Shown in pieces: positions 53,571 through 61,658 of a DNA stretch of 64,000 nucleotides. The first letter of the stretch is position 1. Each line of letters starts with the position of its first letter. The position numbers were made by a program, and so were the translations under genes. The DNA lies in contig CAJQTF010000005.1 in assembly GCA_905618945.1 (NCBI GenBank), forward strand, positions 56,078 to 120,077, given 5' to 3'. Under the pieces are notes generated by a model. It had not been told where the DNA came from, ran no database searches, and worked only from the letters and a program-made list of their open reading frames with translations. Source of the stretch: an uncultured Methylophilaceae bacterium (GTDB taxonomy: Bacteria; Pseudomonadota; Gammaproteobacteria; Burkholderiales; Methylophilaceae).

Positions 53571-54056
53571 TTACTTAACATTAATTTTAATTTTTTTTGA
53601 GATTAATGGAGGTTGATGAGGTTTGTGCATATAATCACCCAAAATTAATTGGAGTGTGTTGATTCCTTTTTTTAATTCGACTTCAGTTTCTGTTTGGCCT
53701 AAACCAAAATGAATTAAATTCTCATTACTAGGTAGTGGTAATTTTAAATCCGGAAGCTTATCTATATTAACTAACAAATGATGATGTCCTGTATTCTTTT
53801 TTAATTTACCTGCCGGAGCTACGCCCATATTCTTAAGGCCAAAAATTACCCTAACTGGATTTCTTACCTCAGCTCCATTCTTAGGTGAAATTATATATAT
53901 AGATTTGTTTTTGCCTGAAGTTACTTCTTCAAAAAAAGGTGAAATTCTTTTCTGCTCGTATAAATTTTTAAAATATTCATGAGTGATGAAGGAAGCTGTA
54001 ACAAATCCTGCGCCAAAAACTAGTAAAAAGATAATCGTTGTTTTTATATTTTTCAT
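53571..54056 (-). CDS. DUF4399 family exported protein
   Basis: A 161-residue protein with an N-terminal signal or anchor segment (about 7-24) and the DUF4399 signature: SPKNGAEVRNPVRV, FGLKNMGVAPAG, NTGHHHLLVN, LGQTETEVEL and LILGDYMHKPHQPP. The histidine-rich motifs suggest metal binding at the periplasmic face, but the family is not characterised. A strong AAGGAGG ribosome site lies about 12 bases before the ATG. Confidence 0.82.
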   Translation of the reverse strand: MKNIKTTIIFLLVFGAGFVTASFITHEYFKNLYEQKRISPFFEEVTSGKNKSIYIISPKNGAEVRNPVRVIFGLKNMGVAPAGKLKKNTGHHHLLVNIDKLPDLKLPLPSNENLIHFGLGQTETEVELKKGINTLQLILGDYMHKPHQPPLISKKIKINVK

Positions 54057-54082
54057 TGCTTTACCGGGCCTCCTTTTTGCCC

Positions 54083-54208
54083 ATGCTTTCCAAATCCAAT
54101 AAAATCCTAGCAGAGTTTATAATAACGGCGATTACAATAACCTATTTATTATTTGCTATAGCAGCACTACTAACGCCAAAGATTAAAAATAAAAAACCAT
54201 TAAGATAG
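54083..54208 (+). CDS. Possible 41-residue single-span membrane protein
   Basis: A short frame with a charged N-terminus (MLSKSNK), one hydrophobic span of about 20 residues (ITAITITYLLFAIAALL) and a basic C-terminus (PKIKNKKPLR), the layout expected of a small membrane protein with its tail inside. It is divergent from the DUF4399 gene. No ribosome site is evident, so it may be a chance frame. Confidence 0.35.
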   Translation: MLSKSNKILAEFIITAITITYLLFAIAALLTPKIKNKKPLR

Positions 54209-54263
54209 CAAGCTGTACACATAAATTATCAGAATATTAATCGTCAAGGTTTTTTACGTACAA

Positions 54264-54374
54264 TCATTTTTTTTTATTAGTAACTTGGTAAGCGATAAAT
54301 ATCAAAATTCCGAAAATTAAAATTAATCCAAAAAAAACAAAGATATAATATAAATAATGTTCGAATTCAGTCAT
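54264..54374 (-). CDS. Possible 36-residue single-span membrane protein
   Basis: A short frame starting 17 bases after the DUF2721 gene ends and on the same strand. It begins with a polar MTEFEHY, has a span of about 22 hydrophobic residues rich in phenylalanine and isoleucine, and ends VTNKKK. It resembles small accessory subunits of membrane complexes in layout only. Only a weak AAAAGA ribosome site is present. The rest of the 335-base gap between the DUF4399 and DUF2721 genes shows nothing else beyond the opposite-strand micro-ORF. Confidence 0.42.
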   Translation of the reverse strand: MTEFEHYLYYIFVFFGLILIFGILIFIAYQVTNKKK

Positions 54375-54391
54375 GATTAATCTTTTTTAAT

Positions 54392-54805
54392 TTATAACTC
54401 TATTACGCTTTTAGATAAACTAACCTCTCTAAGAAAGCATAACAAACCCAACACCAAGGATGACATAGCTACAATAAAAAGGATAGTAAGGTATTGGTCT
54501 AATTCAAAAGTTACTTCTGTAGCAATAAATATCATAGCGATTAATAAGCAAATGAATAAAGCAGAGGCAGTGGTTAATGCAATTGCCCAATGCGTCCACT
54601 TAGACCTTAAGAGCAATGAATTTAGCTCATTATATATTTCTGATGTTTTTTTATTTGTACCCTCTTTGAGCACTCTAAAACGATCTACAATTCGTGCTAA
54701 ACGATGACTCATGACAGTTAAAATTGCACCTAGCCCTGTTAACAAAAAAGCTGGAGCTACAGCCATTTGTATTACAGTGCTAATTTCATCAAAATTGCCC
54801 ATCAT
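54392..54805 (-). CDS. DUF2721 family membrane protein
   Basis: A 137-residue protein with three membrane spans (about 13-33, 72-95, 104-124). The family motif is QMAVAPAFLLTGLGAILTVMSHRLARIVDR. Function is unknown. It is divergent from ectA with a 132-base gap. Confidence 0.85.
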   Translation of the reverse strand: MMGNFDEISTVIQMAVAPAFLLTGLGAILTVMSHRLARIVDRFRVLKEGTNKKTSEIYNELNSLLLRSKWTHWAIALTTASALFICLLIAMIFIATEVTFELDQYLTILFIVAMSSLVLGLLCFLREVSLSKSVIEL

Positions 54806-54937
54806 ATTCTCTAATAAAAAAAATAATATTTTACTCTAAAAAAAATTTATTAGCTTTTTAATGCACCCTTTGTGTAAAGTTTAAAATGGCCTGCTGGACA
54901 TTATGCATTGATTAGCGTAGTGTTGACCTTCTAAAAT

Positions 54938-55468
54938 ATGCCAATCGAAATATACTCTAAAAAAAATAAAAAAATAAAAATAACATTCCCTAGCAAAAAA
55001 GATGGCTCTGTCGTAGCTAAACTTATAAAACGATGCCCCCCACTTGATTTAAATTCAACTTACCATTACTTAATTCAGTCTCATTACTTTAGTAAGACTT
55101 GTTCTATTGCTTTTGATAACAAAAAAATAGTAGCTTTTGTATCTGGCTTCATAAATCCATCAAGGAATAATTCTCTTTTTATTTGGCAAGTTGCGATAGA
55201 TGAAGATTATCGTGGCAAAGAGCTTGGTATAGAATTAATTGAATTTATATTAAAACAAAATAAAAATATTGATTCTATAGAAACTACTGTTACAGAAACT
55301 AATTCAGCTTCAAGAAGAATGTTTCAAAAACTCTGCGAGAAATATCAAATAAAGTTATCCGAACAAACTTTGTTTGATAAGGAACAAGATTTTTCTAAAG
55401 AACATGACTCAGAAATATTAATCAAAATAGGTCCGTTAAATAAAGGAAAAGAAGATGAAAATATTTGA
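54938..55468 (+). CDS. ectA: L-2,4-diaminobutyrate acetyltransferase
   Basis: GNAT-fold enzyme that acetylates diaminobutyrate in ectoine synthesis. The 176 residues show the EctA signature RCPPLDLNSTYHYLIQ followed by the acetyl-CoA motif VAIDEDYRGKELGIELIEFIL and ETTVTETNSASRRMFQKL. No clear ribosome site precedes the ATG. The gene overlaps ectB by 14 bases, so translation of ectB is coupled. Products protect against salt and osmotic stress. Confidence 0.94.
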   Translation: MPIEIYSKKNKKIKITFPSKKDGSVVAKLIKRCPPLDLNSTYHYLIQSHYFSKTCSIAFDNKKIVAFVSGFINPSRNNSLFIWQVAIDEDYRGKELGIELIEFILKQNKNIDSIETTVTETNSASRRMFQKLCEKYQIKLSEQTLFDKEQDFSKEHDSEILIKIGPLNKGKEDENI

Positions 55469-56765
55469 AGAAATTGAATCAGAAGTTCAAAGTTACGCTA
55501 GGTCTTTCCCCCGTATTTTTAATAAAGCGCAAGGTGAATATTTATATGATTTAGAAGGAAATCAATATTTGGATTTTTTGGCAGGCGCCGGTACGTTAAA
55601 TTATGGTCACAACAACCCTATATTAAAAAAATCTTTATTAGACTATATAGAAGCAGATGGTATCACTCACGGTCTAGATTTACATACCAAAGCAAAAGGT
55701 GAGTTTCTAACTACTTTTAATGAAAAAATATTAAAGCCTAGAAAAATGGATTATATGGTTCAATTTACAGGTCCTACAGGTGCTAATGCCGTTGAGGCTG
55801 CAATGAAGCTTGCCAGAACAATCAAAAAAAGACCAAACATTATTAATTTTACAAATGGTTACCATGGAGTTACTCTAGGAGCTCTTGCAGCAACTGGGAA
55901 TGTGCATCATCGAGCTGCTGCAGGAACTCCCTTAACTGGCATAAGCACACTACCTTATGATGGTTACTTAGGTGATGGTATTGATACTACTGCTTACCTG
56001 GATAAAGTGCTAACAGATTCTAGCAGCGGTATTGATCATCCGGCGGCCATCATTGTTGAAACTGTCCAGGGTGAAGGGGGAATAACTGCAGCTAGCATTT
56101 CCTGGCTACAAAATATACAAAAAGTATGTCGAAAACATGATTTATTATTAATAATCGATGATATACAGGCAGGGTGCGGAAGAACTGGATCTTTTTTCAG
56201 CTTTGAAAAAATGGATATTGAGCCAGATATGATTACACTATCCAAATCTTTGAGTGGTTATGGGCTTCCATTTGCTGTAGTACTTATCAAGCCAGAACAC
56301 GATATATGGAAACCAGGAGAGCATAATGGAACCTTCCGGGGGAATAATCTTGCTTTTGTTACAGCTAAGAAAACAATTGATCATTACTGGTCTGATGAAT
56401 TATTCTCTAATGAGGTTAGAAAGAAAGGTGCGTATATCTATAATCGAATACAAAAAATTATTACCAGGTACGGGGAAGGTAATTTTTCTTCAAGAGGCCG
56501 TGGAATGTTTCAAGGGCTTAATTGTGTTGATGGGGAACTCGCTAACAAAATTACAAAGTTAGCCTTTAAAAAAGGTTTAATGATAGAAACTAGTGGTGCA
56601 GACGACCATGTGATTAAATTCTTATGCCCACTGACAATTTCCGATCAAAATCTAAAAAATGGTATAGATATACTAGAAGATGCAATTAAAACAATTTGTA
56701 TAGAAAAAAACATCTTTGATGAAGAGGTTGATTATTTTCATGAAGATTATGAAGTTAAGTCATGA
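55455..56765 (+). CDS. ectB: Diaminobutyrate-2-oxoglutarate transaminase
   Basis: Class-III PLP aminotransferase that makes L-2,4-diaminobutyrate from aspartate semialdehyde, the first dedicated ectoine step. The 436 residues contain TGPTGANAVEAAMKLAR, the DDIQAGCGRTG motif and the PLP lysine 264 (TLSKSLSGYG), all as in EctB. Its position between ectA and ectC makes the assignment firm. It overlaps ectC by 4 bases. Confidence 0.97.
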   Translation: MKIFEEIESEVQSYARSFPRIFNKAQGEYLYDLEGNQYLDFLAGAGTLNYGHNNPILKKSLLDYIEADGITHGLDLHTKAKGEFLTTFNEKILKPRKMDYMVQFTGPTGANAVEAAMKLARTIKKRPNIINFTNGYHGVTLGALAATGNVHHRAAAGTPLTGISTLPYDGYLGDGIDTTAYLDKVLTDSSSGIDHPAAIIVETVQGEGGITAASISWLQNIQKVCRKHDLLLIIDDIQAGCGRTGSFFSFEKMDIEPDMITLSKSLSGYGLPFAVVLIKPEHDIWKPGEHNGTFRGNNLAFVTAKKTIDHYWSDELFSNEVRKKGAYIYNRIQKIITRYGEGNFSSRGRGMFQGLNCVDGELANKITKLAFKKGLMIETSGADDHVIKFLCPLTISDQNLKNGIDILEDAIKTICIEKNIFDEEVDYFHEDYEVKS

Positions 56766-57136
56766 TTATCAAAAAAATTGATCAATGTAATAAGGTTGAG
56801 GATCCAAAAGGGCAATGGAATAGTATTCGTATGTTGCTAAAAGATGATGGGATGGGCTTCTCCTTTCACATCACAACAATTTATAAGCACTCAAGTATTA
56901 AAATGCATTATATTAATCATTTGGAATCAGTTTATTGTATAAGTGGTTGTGGTGAGATTATTGATTTAAAACATAATAAAACTTTCAATATAAAACCCGG
57001 AACACTTTATGCTTTGAATGAGCATGATAATCATATTCTAAACTGTACTGAAGAAATGAAATTAGCTTGTGTCTTTAATCCACCAATCAAGGGAGATGAA
57101 GTGCACAACCAACATGGTGCTTACGAGGTTGATTGA
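56762..57136 (+). CDS. ectC: Ectoine synthase
   Basis: Cupin-fold enzyme that cyclises N-gamma-acetyl-diaminobutyrate to ectoine. The 124 residues show the family patterns WNSIRMLLKDDGMGFSFH, the metal-binding HYINHLESVYCISGCGEI cupin core and ALNEHDNH. No ectoine hydroxylase (ectD), dedicated aspartokinase or EctR regulator follows; the next gene is a symporter. Confidence 0.96.
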   Translation: MIIKKIDQCNKVEDPKGQWNSIRMLLKDDGMGFSFHITTIYKHSSIKMHYINHLESVYCISGCGEIIDLKHNKTFNIKPGTLYALNEHDNHILNCTEEMKLACVFNPPIKGDEVHNQHGAYEVD

Positions 57137-57138
57137 TC

Positions 57139-58527
57139 GTGATTTTATCCTTCTTAATTATTCTCTCAGTCATTGCCGTTATTGGGCTATCTGCAGGTCG
57201 CTTTAGCAAACCAAACAAGTCTGATTACTATCTTGCCAGTAAATCCTTAAGTCCGTGGCTAGTTGGTCTGTCTGCTATGGCTACCAATAATAGTGGCTAT
57301 ATGTTTATCGGCTTAATTGGATTCACTTACCTTGTTGGCCTACCCTCAATTTGGCTAATGATTGGCTGGATTCTAGGTGATTTTTTAATCTCAAAAACTA
57401 TACATAAAAAGATAAGCCAAGAAACATCCAAAAATTCCAATGTTACCTATGCTTCAGTTATTGGTGCATGGGCAAATCAAGGCCCATTTATTACAAAGTT
57501 CATAGGCCTGCTTAGCCTTATATTTCTTATTGTGTATGCCTCTGCTCAATTTGCATCTGGTGGTAAGACATTAATGGTAATTTTTGATTGGGATTTATGG
57601 CTGGGAATTGGTATGGGCTCAGTTATTGTATTCATGTATACCTTGATTGGTGGTATTCGTGCTTCAATATGGACCGATGTTATTCAGGCAATAATTATGG
57701 TCGTCTCGATGATTGTCTTGGTTGTTTCATGCCTCATAAGTCTAGGTGGAATCACCGTTGCTTTTGACAAATGGTTGCTAGTTGATAATTATTTAAATCT
57801 CTTCCCCATTGAAATTCAACATTCTGTCTTTTTAAAATTGATTTACCCCATAAGCTGGCTTGTAGCTGGCTTATTTGTTATTGGCCAGCCCCATATTATG
57901 GTTAGATTTATGGCACTTAAAGACCCAGAATTAATTGAAAGAGCTAGGTCTCATTACTATATTTGGTATCTCATCTTTTATTTTTTAGCATTCTGTGTTG
58001 GGATGCTATCTAAAATATACCTTGGCAATCAAAATTCTTTTGATCCTGAATTAGCATTACCATTAATGGCATTAGAGTTGTTAAACCCGTTCATGGTTGG
58101 GGTAATTATTGCTGGAATTTTTGCTGCGACTATGTCAACCGCTGATTCATTAATAATTAATTGCTCGGGAAATATTTCACAAGACTTGTTTAAATCAAAA
58201 AATTTCTCAAATACCCAAATTAAATTAATTACTTTTGCAGTGGCTTTAATATCAACAACTATAGCCTTGCTTAATAACAATAGTGTATTTTCAATTGTTA
58301 TTTATGCCTGGACTCTTTTAGGAATTTCATTTGCACCACTTATAATTATTTTATCTACAGGAAAAACCATTACAACAAAAACCTATTTAATTGGTTCACT
58401 TATTGGGATAATAAGTTTTTTTGTTATTAATCATTACGGCATAAATAAATTTATTTATGCAGGATTCATCCCTTTTTGTTTAAATTTATCTTATATTTAT
58501 AAAAATAAAATACAACATTTAAAATGA
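57139..58527 (+). CDS. Sodium/solute symporter (SSS family, PutP-like)
   Basis: A transporter of about 462 residues and roughly 12-13 membrane spans. The SSS signatures are SDYYLASKSLSPWLVGLSAMATNNSG at the N-terminus, the GGIRASIWTDVIQAIIM stretch and the FAATMSTADSLI helix with sodium-site serine and threonine. I prefer the GTG at 57139, which has GAGG about 10 bases upstream, over a TTG 6 bases before it that would overlap the ectC stop. The placement in the ectoine operon suggests uptake or recapture of ectoine or another compatible solute such as proline. Confidence 0.85.
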   Translation: MILSFLIILSVIAVIGLSAGRFSKPNKSDYYLASKSLSPWLVGLSAMATNNSGYMFIGLIGFTYLVGLPSIWLMIGWILGDFLISKTIHKKISQETSKNSNVTYASVIGAWANQGPFITKFIGLLSLIFLIVYASAQFASGGKTLMVIFDWDLWLGIGMGSVIVFMYTLIGGIRASIWTDVIQAIIMVVSMIVLVVSCLISLGGITVAFDKWLLVDNYLNLFPIEIQHSVFLKLIYPISWLVAGLFVIGQPHIMVRFMALKDPELIERARSHYYIWYLIFYFLAFCVGMLSKIYLGNQNSFDPELALPLMALELLNPFMVGVIIAGIFAATMSTADSLIINCSGNISQDLFKSKNFSNTQIKLITFAVALISTTIALLNNNSVFSIVIYAWTLLGISFAPLIIILSTGKTITTKTYLIGSLIGIISFFVINHYGINKFIYAGFIPFCLNLSYIYKNKIQHLK

Positions 58528-58566
58528 CATTAAGGGTATATTACCCAAAAAATTAAGGGAATAATT

Positions 58567-58935
58567 ATGAGTTTAATAAGATGGGTTTTAGGTAAATTAA
58601 TTCTTTTTATAAATTTACTAACTCTACCTAAGCCAATATTGAGGAAAAAGATTGATCAAGATAGGGTTGATAAAGAAACGAAAAATTTAACAATTTACCA
58701 ATTTGAAGCATGCCCATTTTGCGTAAAAGTAAGAAGATTTATATGGAAAAATAGTCTTAAAATAAATCTTAAGGATGCAAAGAAAAATAAAAAATTTAAA
58801 TCTGAATTAGTTAATGAAGGTGGAAAACATAAGGTTCCATGTTTAAAAATTGTAAAAAAATATTCTAAAACTATCTGGCTTTACGAATCAACTGAAATTA
58901 TCAAATTTTTAAAGAAAGAATTCAAATTATCTTAA
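58567..58935 (+). CDS. Glutaredoxin/GST-N-like thioredoxin-fold protein with CPFC
   Basis: A 122-residue protein. After an N-terminal helical extension (about 1-40, hydrophobic at 7-20, possibly membrane-associated) comes a thioredoxin-fold domain with the redox motif CPFC (C49/C52), the cis-proline segment HKVPCLKI and a YESTEIIKFL helix. It looks like the glutaredoxin-type proteins that reduce disulphides or glutathione adducts. It lies 39 bases after the symporter and is followed by a small exported cysteine protein. Confidence 0.75.
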   Translation: MSLIRWVLGKLILFINLLTLPKPILRKKIDQDRVDKETKNLTIYQFEACPFCVKVRRFIWKNSLKINLKDAKKNKKFKSELVNEGGKHKVPCLKIVKKYSKTIWLYESTEIIKFLKKEFKLS

Positions 58936-58995
58936 CGAAGTAGTCTCACATTTGCAGAATTTGCCTAGTTAATTGGGTGAGGGTAAACTGTTGTT

Positions 58996-59376
58996 ATGAA
59001 AAAATTAATATTTTTAATAGCATTGTTGCCCAGTATTCTTCTAGCAGACGATCTTAAAATGTGTCAAAAAATAGTTTCTGAGATAAATAGTTCAGCTCCC
59101 ATGACTATTAACGAGACAACTAGACTAGCTAATGCGGAGTGTATCTCGAGTTTGAAAAAAGGAAAAAAAGTTAAACTTATTTATAATTATAAAATATTAG
59201 ATGGTAGGGTTGCTAAAAAAGATATCGAGTCTCGAAGGCCTAACTTAGTAAATAATTGGTGTTCTAAGCCTAATATGACTAATACGTTAAAAGCTTATGA
59301 TGTTGAGTATAAATACTCCTATATGAATGATAAATACATTGCATCAATTAATTTGACCATAACAGATTGTAAATAG
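58996..59376 (+). CDS. Small exported four-cysteine protein, unknown
   Basis: A 126-residue protein I do not recognise. It has a clear signal peptide (about 1-17, ending LLA before DDLKM). The mature part has four cysteines (23, 49, 89 and 125), a number that would allow two disulphides, and a basic KKGKKVKLIYNYK strand followed by alternating strand-like segments. It should be periplasmic or secreted. The upstream neighbour is a CPFC redox protein on the same strand, 60 bases away. The next gene also makes an exported protein with four cysteines. Confidence 0.6.
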   Translation: MKKLIFLIALLPSILLADDLKMCQKIVSEINSSAPMTINETTRLANAECISSLKKGKKVKLIYNYKILDGRVAKKDIESRRPNLVNNWCSKPNMTNTLKAYDVEYKYSYMNDKYIASINLTITDCK

Positions 59377-59391
59377 TTAGGCTTTTATACC

Positions 59392-59407
59392 AATTCTTAT
59401 AAGAATT
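59392..59407. repeat. Perfect 16-base palindrome
   Basis: AATTCTTATAAGAATT is fully self-complementary and sits 15 bases after the stop of the small four-cysteine gene. It is preceded by TTTATACC, a context I associate with ends of small mobile elements in marine bacteria. No second end was found nearby. Confidence 0.5.
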
Positions 59408-59570
59408 AATGTGGCTTAGTATCGACTTTTTTATTTCTAACTTTGACATGTTTTGACAATATTTTTAAATTATTCTTTTTAACTTAACTACTTTTTTTCC
59501 ACTTCCATAATAAATCTTTTGCTTTTTTTACTCTCCCATGAAAGTCATAAAGAGGTTGAGAGTAATGACT

Positions 59571-59618
59571 TTGAGATTGAGATTGAAATTGAGATTGAGA
59601 TTGAGATTGAGATTGAGA
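59571..59618. repeat. TTGAGA hexamer tandem repeat (8 units)
   Basis: Eight units of TTGAGA in a row, the third being TTGAAA. It ends 23 bases before the ATG of the next exported protein. If the frame is read further upstream it would encode alternating glutamate and isoleucine, which is not a plausible protein start. The tract is better seen as a leader that could vary in length by slippage. Confidence 0.95.
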
Positions 59619-59641
59619 AAATAAACACAAAGGTTTCACTT

Positions 59642-60073
59642 ATGCTATTAAAAAATGTCTTAAGCACTATAAGCAAATACCTACTCATATTTCTATTAAT
59701 TCCAATTCATGTATTCGCTGAACCTTTCACTTATAATTGCAAGGTTAAGCTAGAAAAAGGAATTGGAATTTATGAAGATACATCATTATTTAATACTGAC
59801 TGGTATAAAGAATCATATGAGTACGATGATTTAAAAGAGTTACTAATTGAAATTCGTACAAATAAAAAATATTCATGTACAAAAAATAATTGGGTGATGA
59901 CTTGTCATAATAAATTTACAGATAAAACTCATGACACAACTGATTTTATTGAAATGGGAAGAAAAGATCTAAGTTATAGGATGTATAGAGTTACTATGCT
60001 TAGAAATAACAATAAAAGTACTGGGGATTCTTTTCAAATCAAAGGAAGATGTAAAGTAATAGAAAAATTTTAG
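59642..60073 (+). CDS. Exported four-cysteine protein behind hexamer repeat, unknown
   Basis: A 143-residue protein from the ATG at 59642, with AAAGG 9 bases upstream and a signal peptide (about 1-26, ending VFA before EPFTYNC). An in-frame start at 59519 would add 41 residues made mainly of Glu-Ile repeats and destroy the signal peptide, so I reject it. The mature chain has four cysteines (33, 79, 88 and 137) and lipocalin-like alternating polar strands, but I do not recognise the family. It follows another four-cysteine exported protein and precedes a monooxygenase gene 240 bases away. Confidence 0.6.
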   Translation: MLLKNVLSTISKYLLIFLLIPIHVFAEPFTYNCKVKLEKGIGIYEDTSLFNTDWYKESYEYDDLKELLIEIRTNKKYSCTKNNWVMTCHNKFTDKTHDTTDFIEMGRKDLSYRMYRVTMLRNNNKSTGDSFQIKGRCKVIEKF

Positions 60074-60313
60074 TTTTTATAAACCAACCGTAATAATATA
60101 GTTAGGCGTTATTCTCAGTTTTGACGTACAAAGACGCTCTGGATAGTGAAGAATTGCTAAAATCATGTCTTCTTTCATCCAAATAAGAAGTATTTTCTCA
60201 GATTATTTTACTCTAGATAGTTATTAAAACATTTTATAGGTAGGGTGCTAATTATAGTGAACTATGGTTTAATCTGTTTGTCGAAAACCAAATAATAAAA
60301 GAGTTCGCTTAAA

Positions 60314-61639
60314 GTGAATAAAAAAATAGATGTAGTTATTATTGGGGCGGGAATAGCTGGAATAACAACCGCCTATTACTTACAAAGAAACTTTCCCAAT
60401 ATTACATATAAGATAATTGAGTCCAGAATTGATTTAGGTGGCACCTGGGACCAGATGAAGTTTCCTGGTGTCCGTGCAGACAATGATATGTATACATATG
60501 GATTTAGTTTTAATCCTTGGCAAGGGCCAATAATAGGCAAAGGTCAGGACATTAAAAATTATATAAATGACACTGCAGAAAAATTTAATATTAAAGAACA
60601 TATCTTATTTGATACACAGGTCACATCATCATCTTGGAAAGACAATCAATGGGCAACAAAAACTAATCGTAAAAATTTTACTAGCCAATACGTTATTTGC
60701 TGTACTGGATCACGTGATCGTAAAAATCCTCATTTACCAAAGTTTAAAGACGAAAACAAATACCAAGGAAAAATTGTACATACCCAAGCTTGGGGAGATA
60801 CAGACTATAAAAATAAAAATGTAACTATTATTGGTAGTGGATGCACTGCCATTACTATGGCGCCGTCAATAATAAAAGAAGCGAAAACAGTAACGTTGGT
60901 TCAGCGCAGTCCTGCATGGATTATAAACATTGATAGTCAAGAAAAATCATCTCGAGGTTACAAAACATTTGAAGTCTTAAAAGATTATATATCCAGCAGA
61001 TTTTTTAAAAAGTCACTTAGAAAAAAAATAATAGCTACCGATCCTTATTACAATGAGACCACCACTCCCGCATATGATTATTGGGATCAGCGCCCTGCTT
61101 CAAGTTTAGACCAAGATTATTTTAGAGCTGTAGAATTAAGTAAAGTAACAATAGTCCGCGAAGGTGTTAGTAATTGGGAAACAACTGGTGTTAAGTTAAA
61201 AAATGGAAAAGTTATCGACAGTGATATTACAGTTATGGCCACAGGTGGTAATGCACAATTGTTAGGTGGTATTAATATTTTTGTTAACGATAAAAAAATA
61301 AATATCAATGATACTAGTTGGTATAGAGGAATGATGTTTAGTGGAATACCGAATCTTTTTGCTCATGCAGGATATATTAATTTTAGTTGGACTGCTAGAT
61401 GTGAAATAGTTAGTCAGCGTATTTGCAAAACAGTCGATTATATGAAAAAAAATAAATTAACGAGTTGTACTCCAAAATATTTGGGTGAAAAATCAAAACC
61501 ATCAATACAGGCAAATTATGTATTACGAGCGATGGACCAGTTTCCTAATAGAACCTATAAATTTTATCAAAATTACTTGGTAGAATATATGAGTTTTAAA
61601 TGGGCAAAAATTAATGACGGTGCGGTAGATTTAAAATAA
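60314..61639 (+). CDS. Flavin-containing (Baeyer-Villiger-type) monooxygenase
   Basis: A 441-residue FAD/NADPH enzyme. The FAD Rossmann motif GAGIAG is at 11-16 and GGTWDQM follows. The Baeyer-Villiger fingerprint YQGKIVHTQAW is at 150-160, and an NADPH motif GSGCTAITMA lies near 173. Substrates of such enzymes are ketones, amines or sulphides and cannot be predicted. The start is GTG at 60314; no upstream ATG is in frame. A 240-base gap before it, without interpretable signals, is large for this genome. metY follows after 19 bases, so the two are probably one operon. Confidence 0.82.
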   Translation: MNKKIDVVIIGAGIAGITTAYYLQRNFPNITYKIIESRIDLGGTWDQMKFPGVRADNDMYTYGFSFNPWQGPIIGKGQDIKNYINDTAEKFNIKEHILFDTQVTSSSWKDNQWATKTNRKNFTSQYVICCTGSRDRKNPHLPKFKDENKYQGKIVHTQAWGDTDYKNKNVTIIGSGCTAITMAPSIIKEAKTVTLVQRSPAWIINIDSQEKSSRGYKTFEVLKDYISSRFFKKSLRKKIIATDPYYNETTTPAYDYWDQRPASSLDQDYFRAVELSKVTIVREGVSNWETTGVKLKNGKVIDSDITVMATGGNAQLLGGINIFVNDKKININDTSWYRGMMFSGIPNLFAHAGYINFSWTARCEIVSQRICKTVDYMKKNKLTSCTPKYLGEKSKPSIQANYVLRAMDQFPNRTYKFYQNYLVEYMSFKWAKINDGAVDLK

Positions 61640-61658
61640 TAATTAAAGGAAAATATAA

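Noticed and set aside
59519..59641. N-terminal extension with a Glu-Ile repeat on the second exported protein
   Set aside because: It would bury the signal peptide and has no ribosome site, whereas the ATG at 59642 has AAAGG at good spacing.
59376..60107. GTTAGGC heptamers after both small exported-protein genes, resembling integron attC core sites
   Set aside because: They lie directly at one stop codon and 28 bases after the other, with no matching RYYYAAC partner before the second and no pairing arms. The one upstream GCCTAAC (59237) is inside a coding region. No integrase is present.
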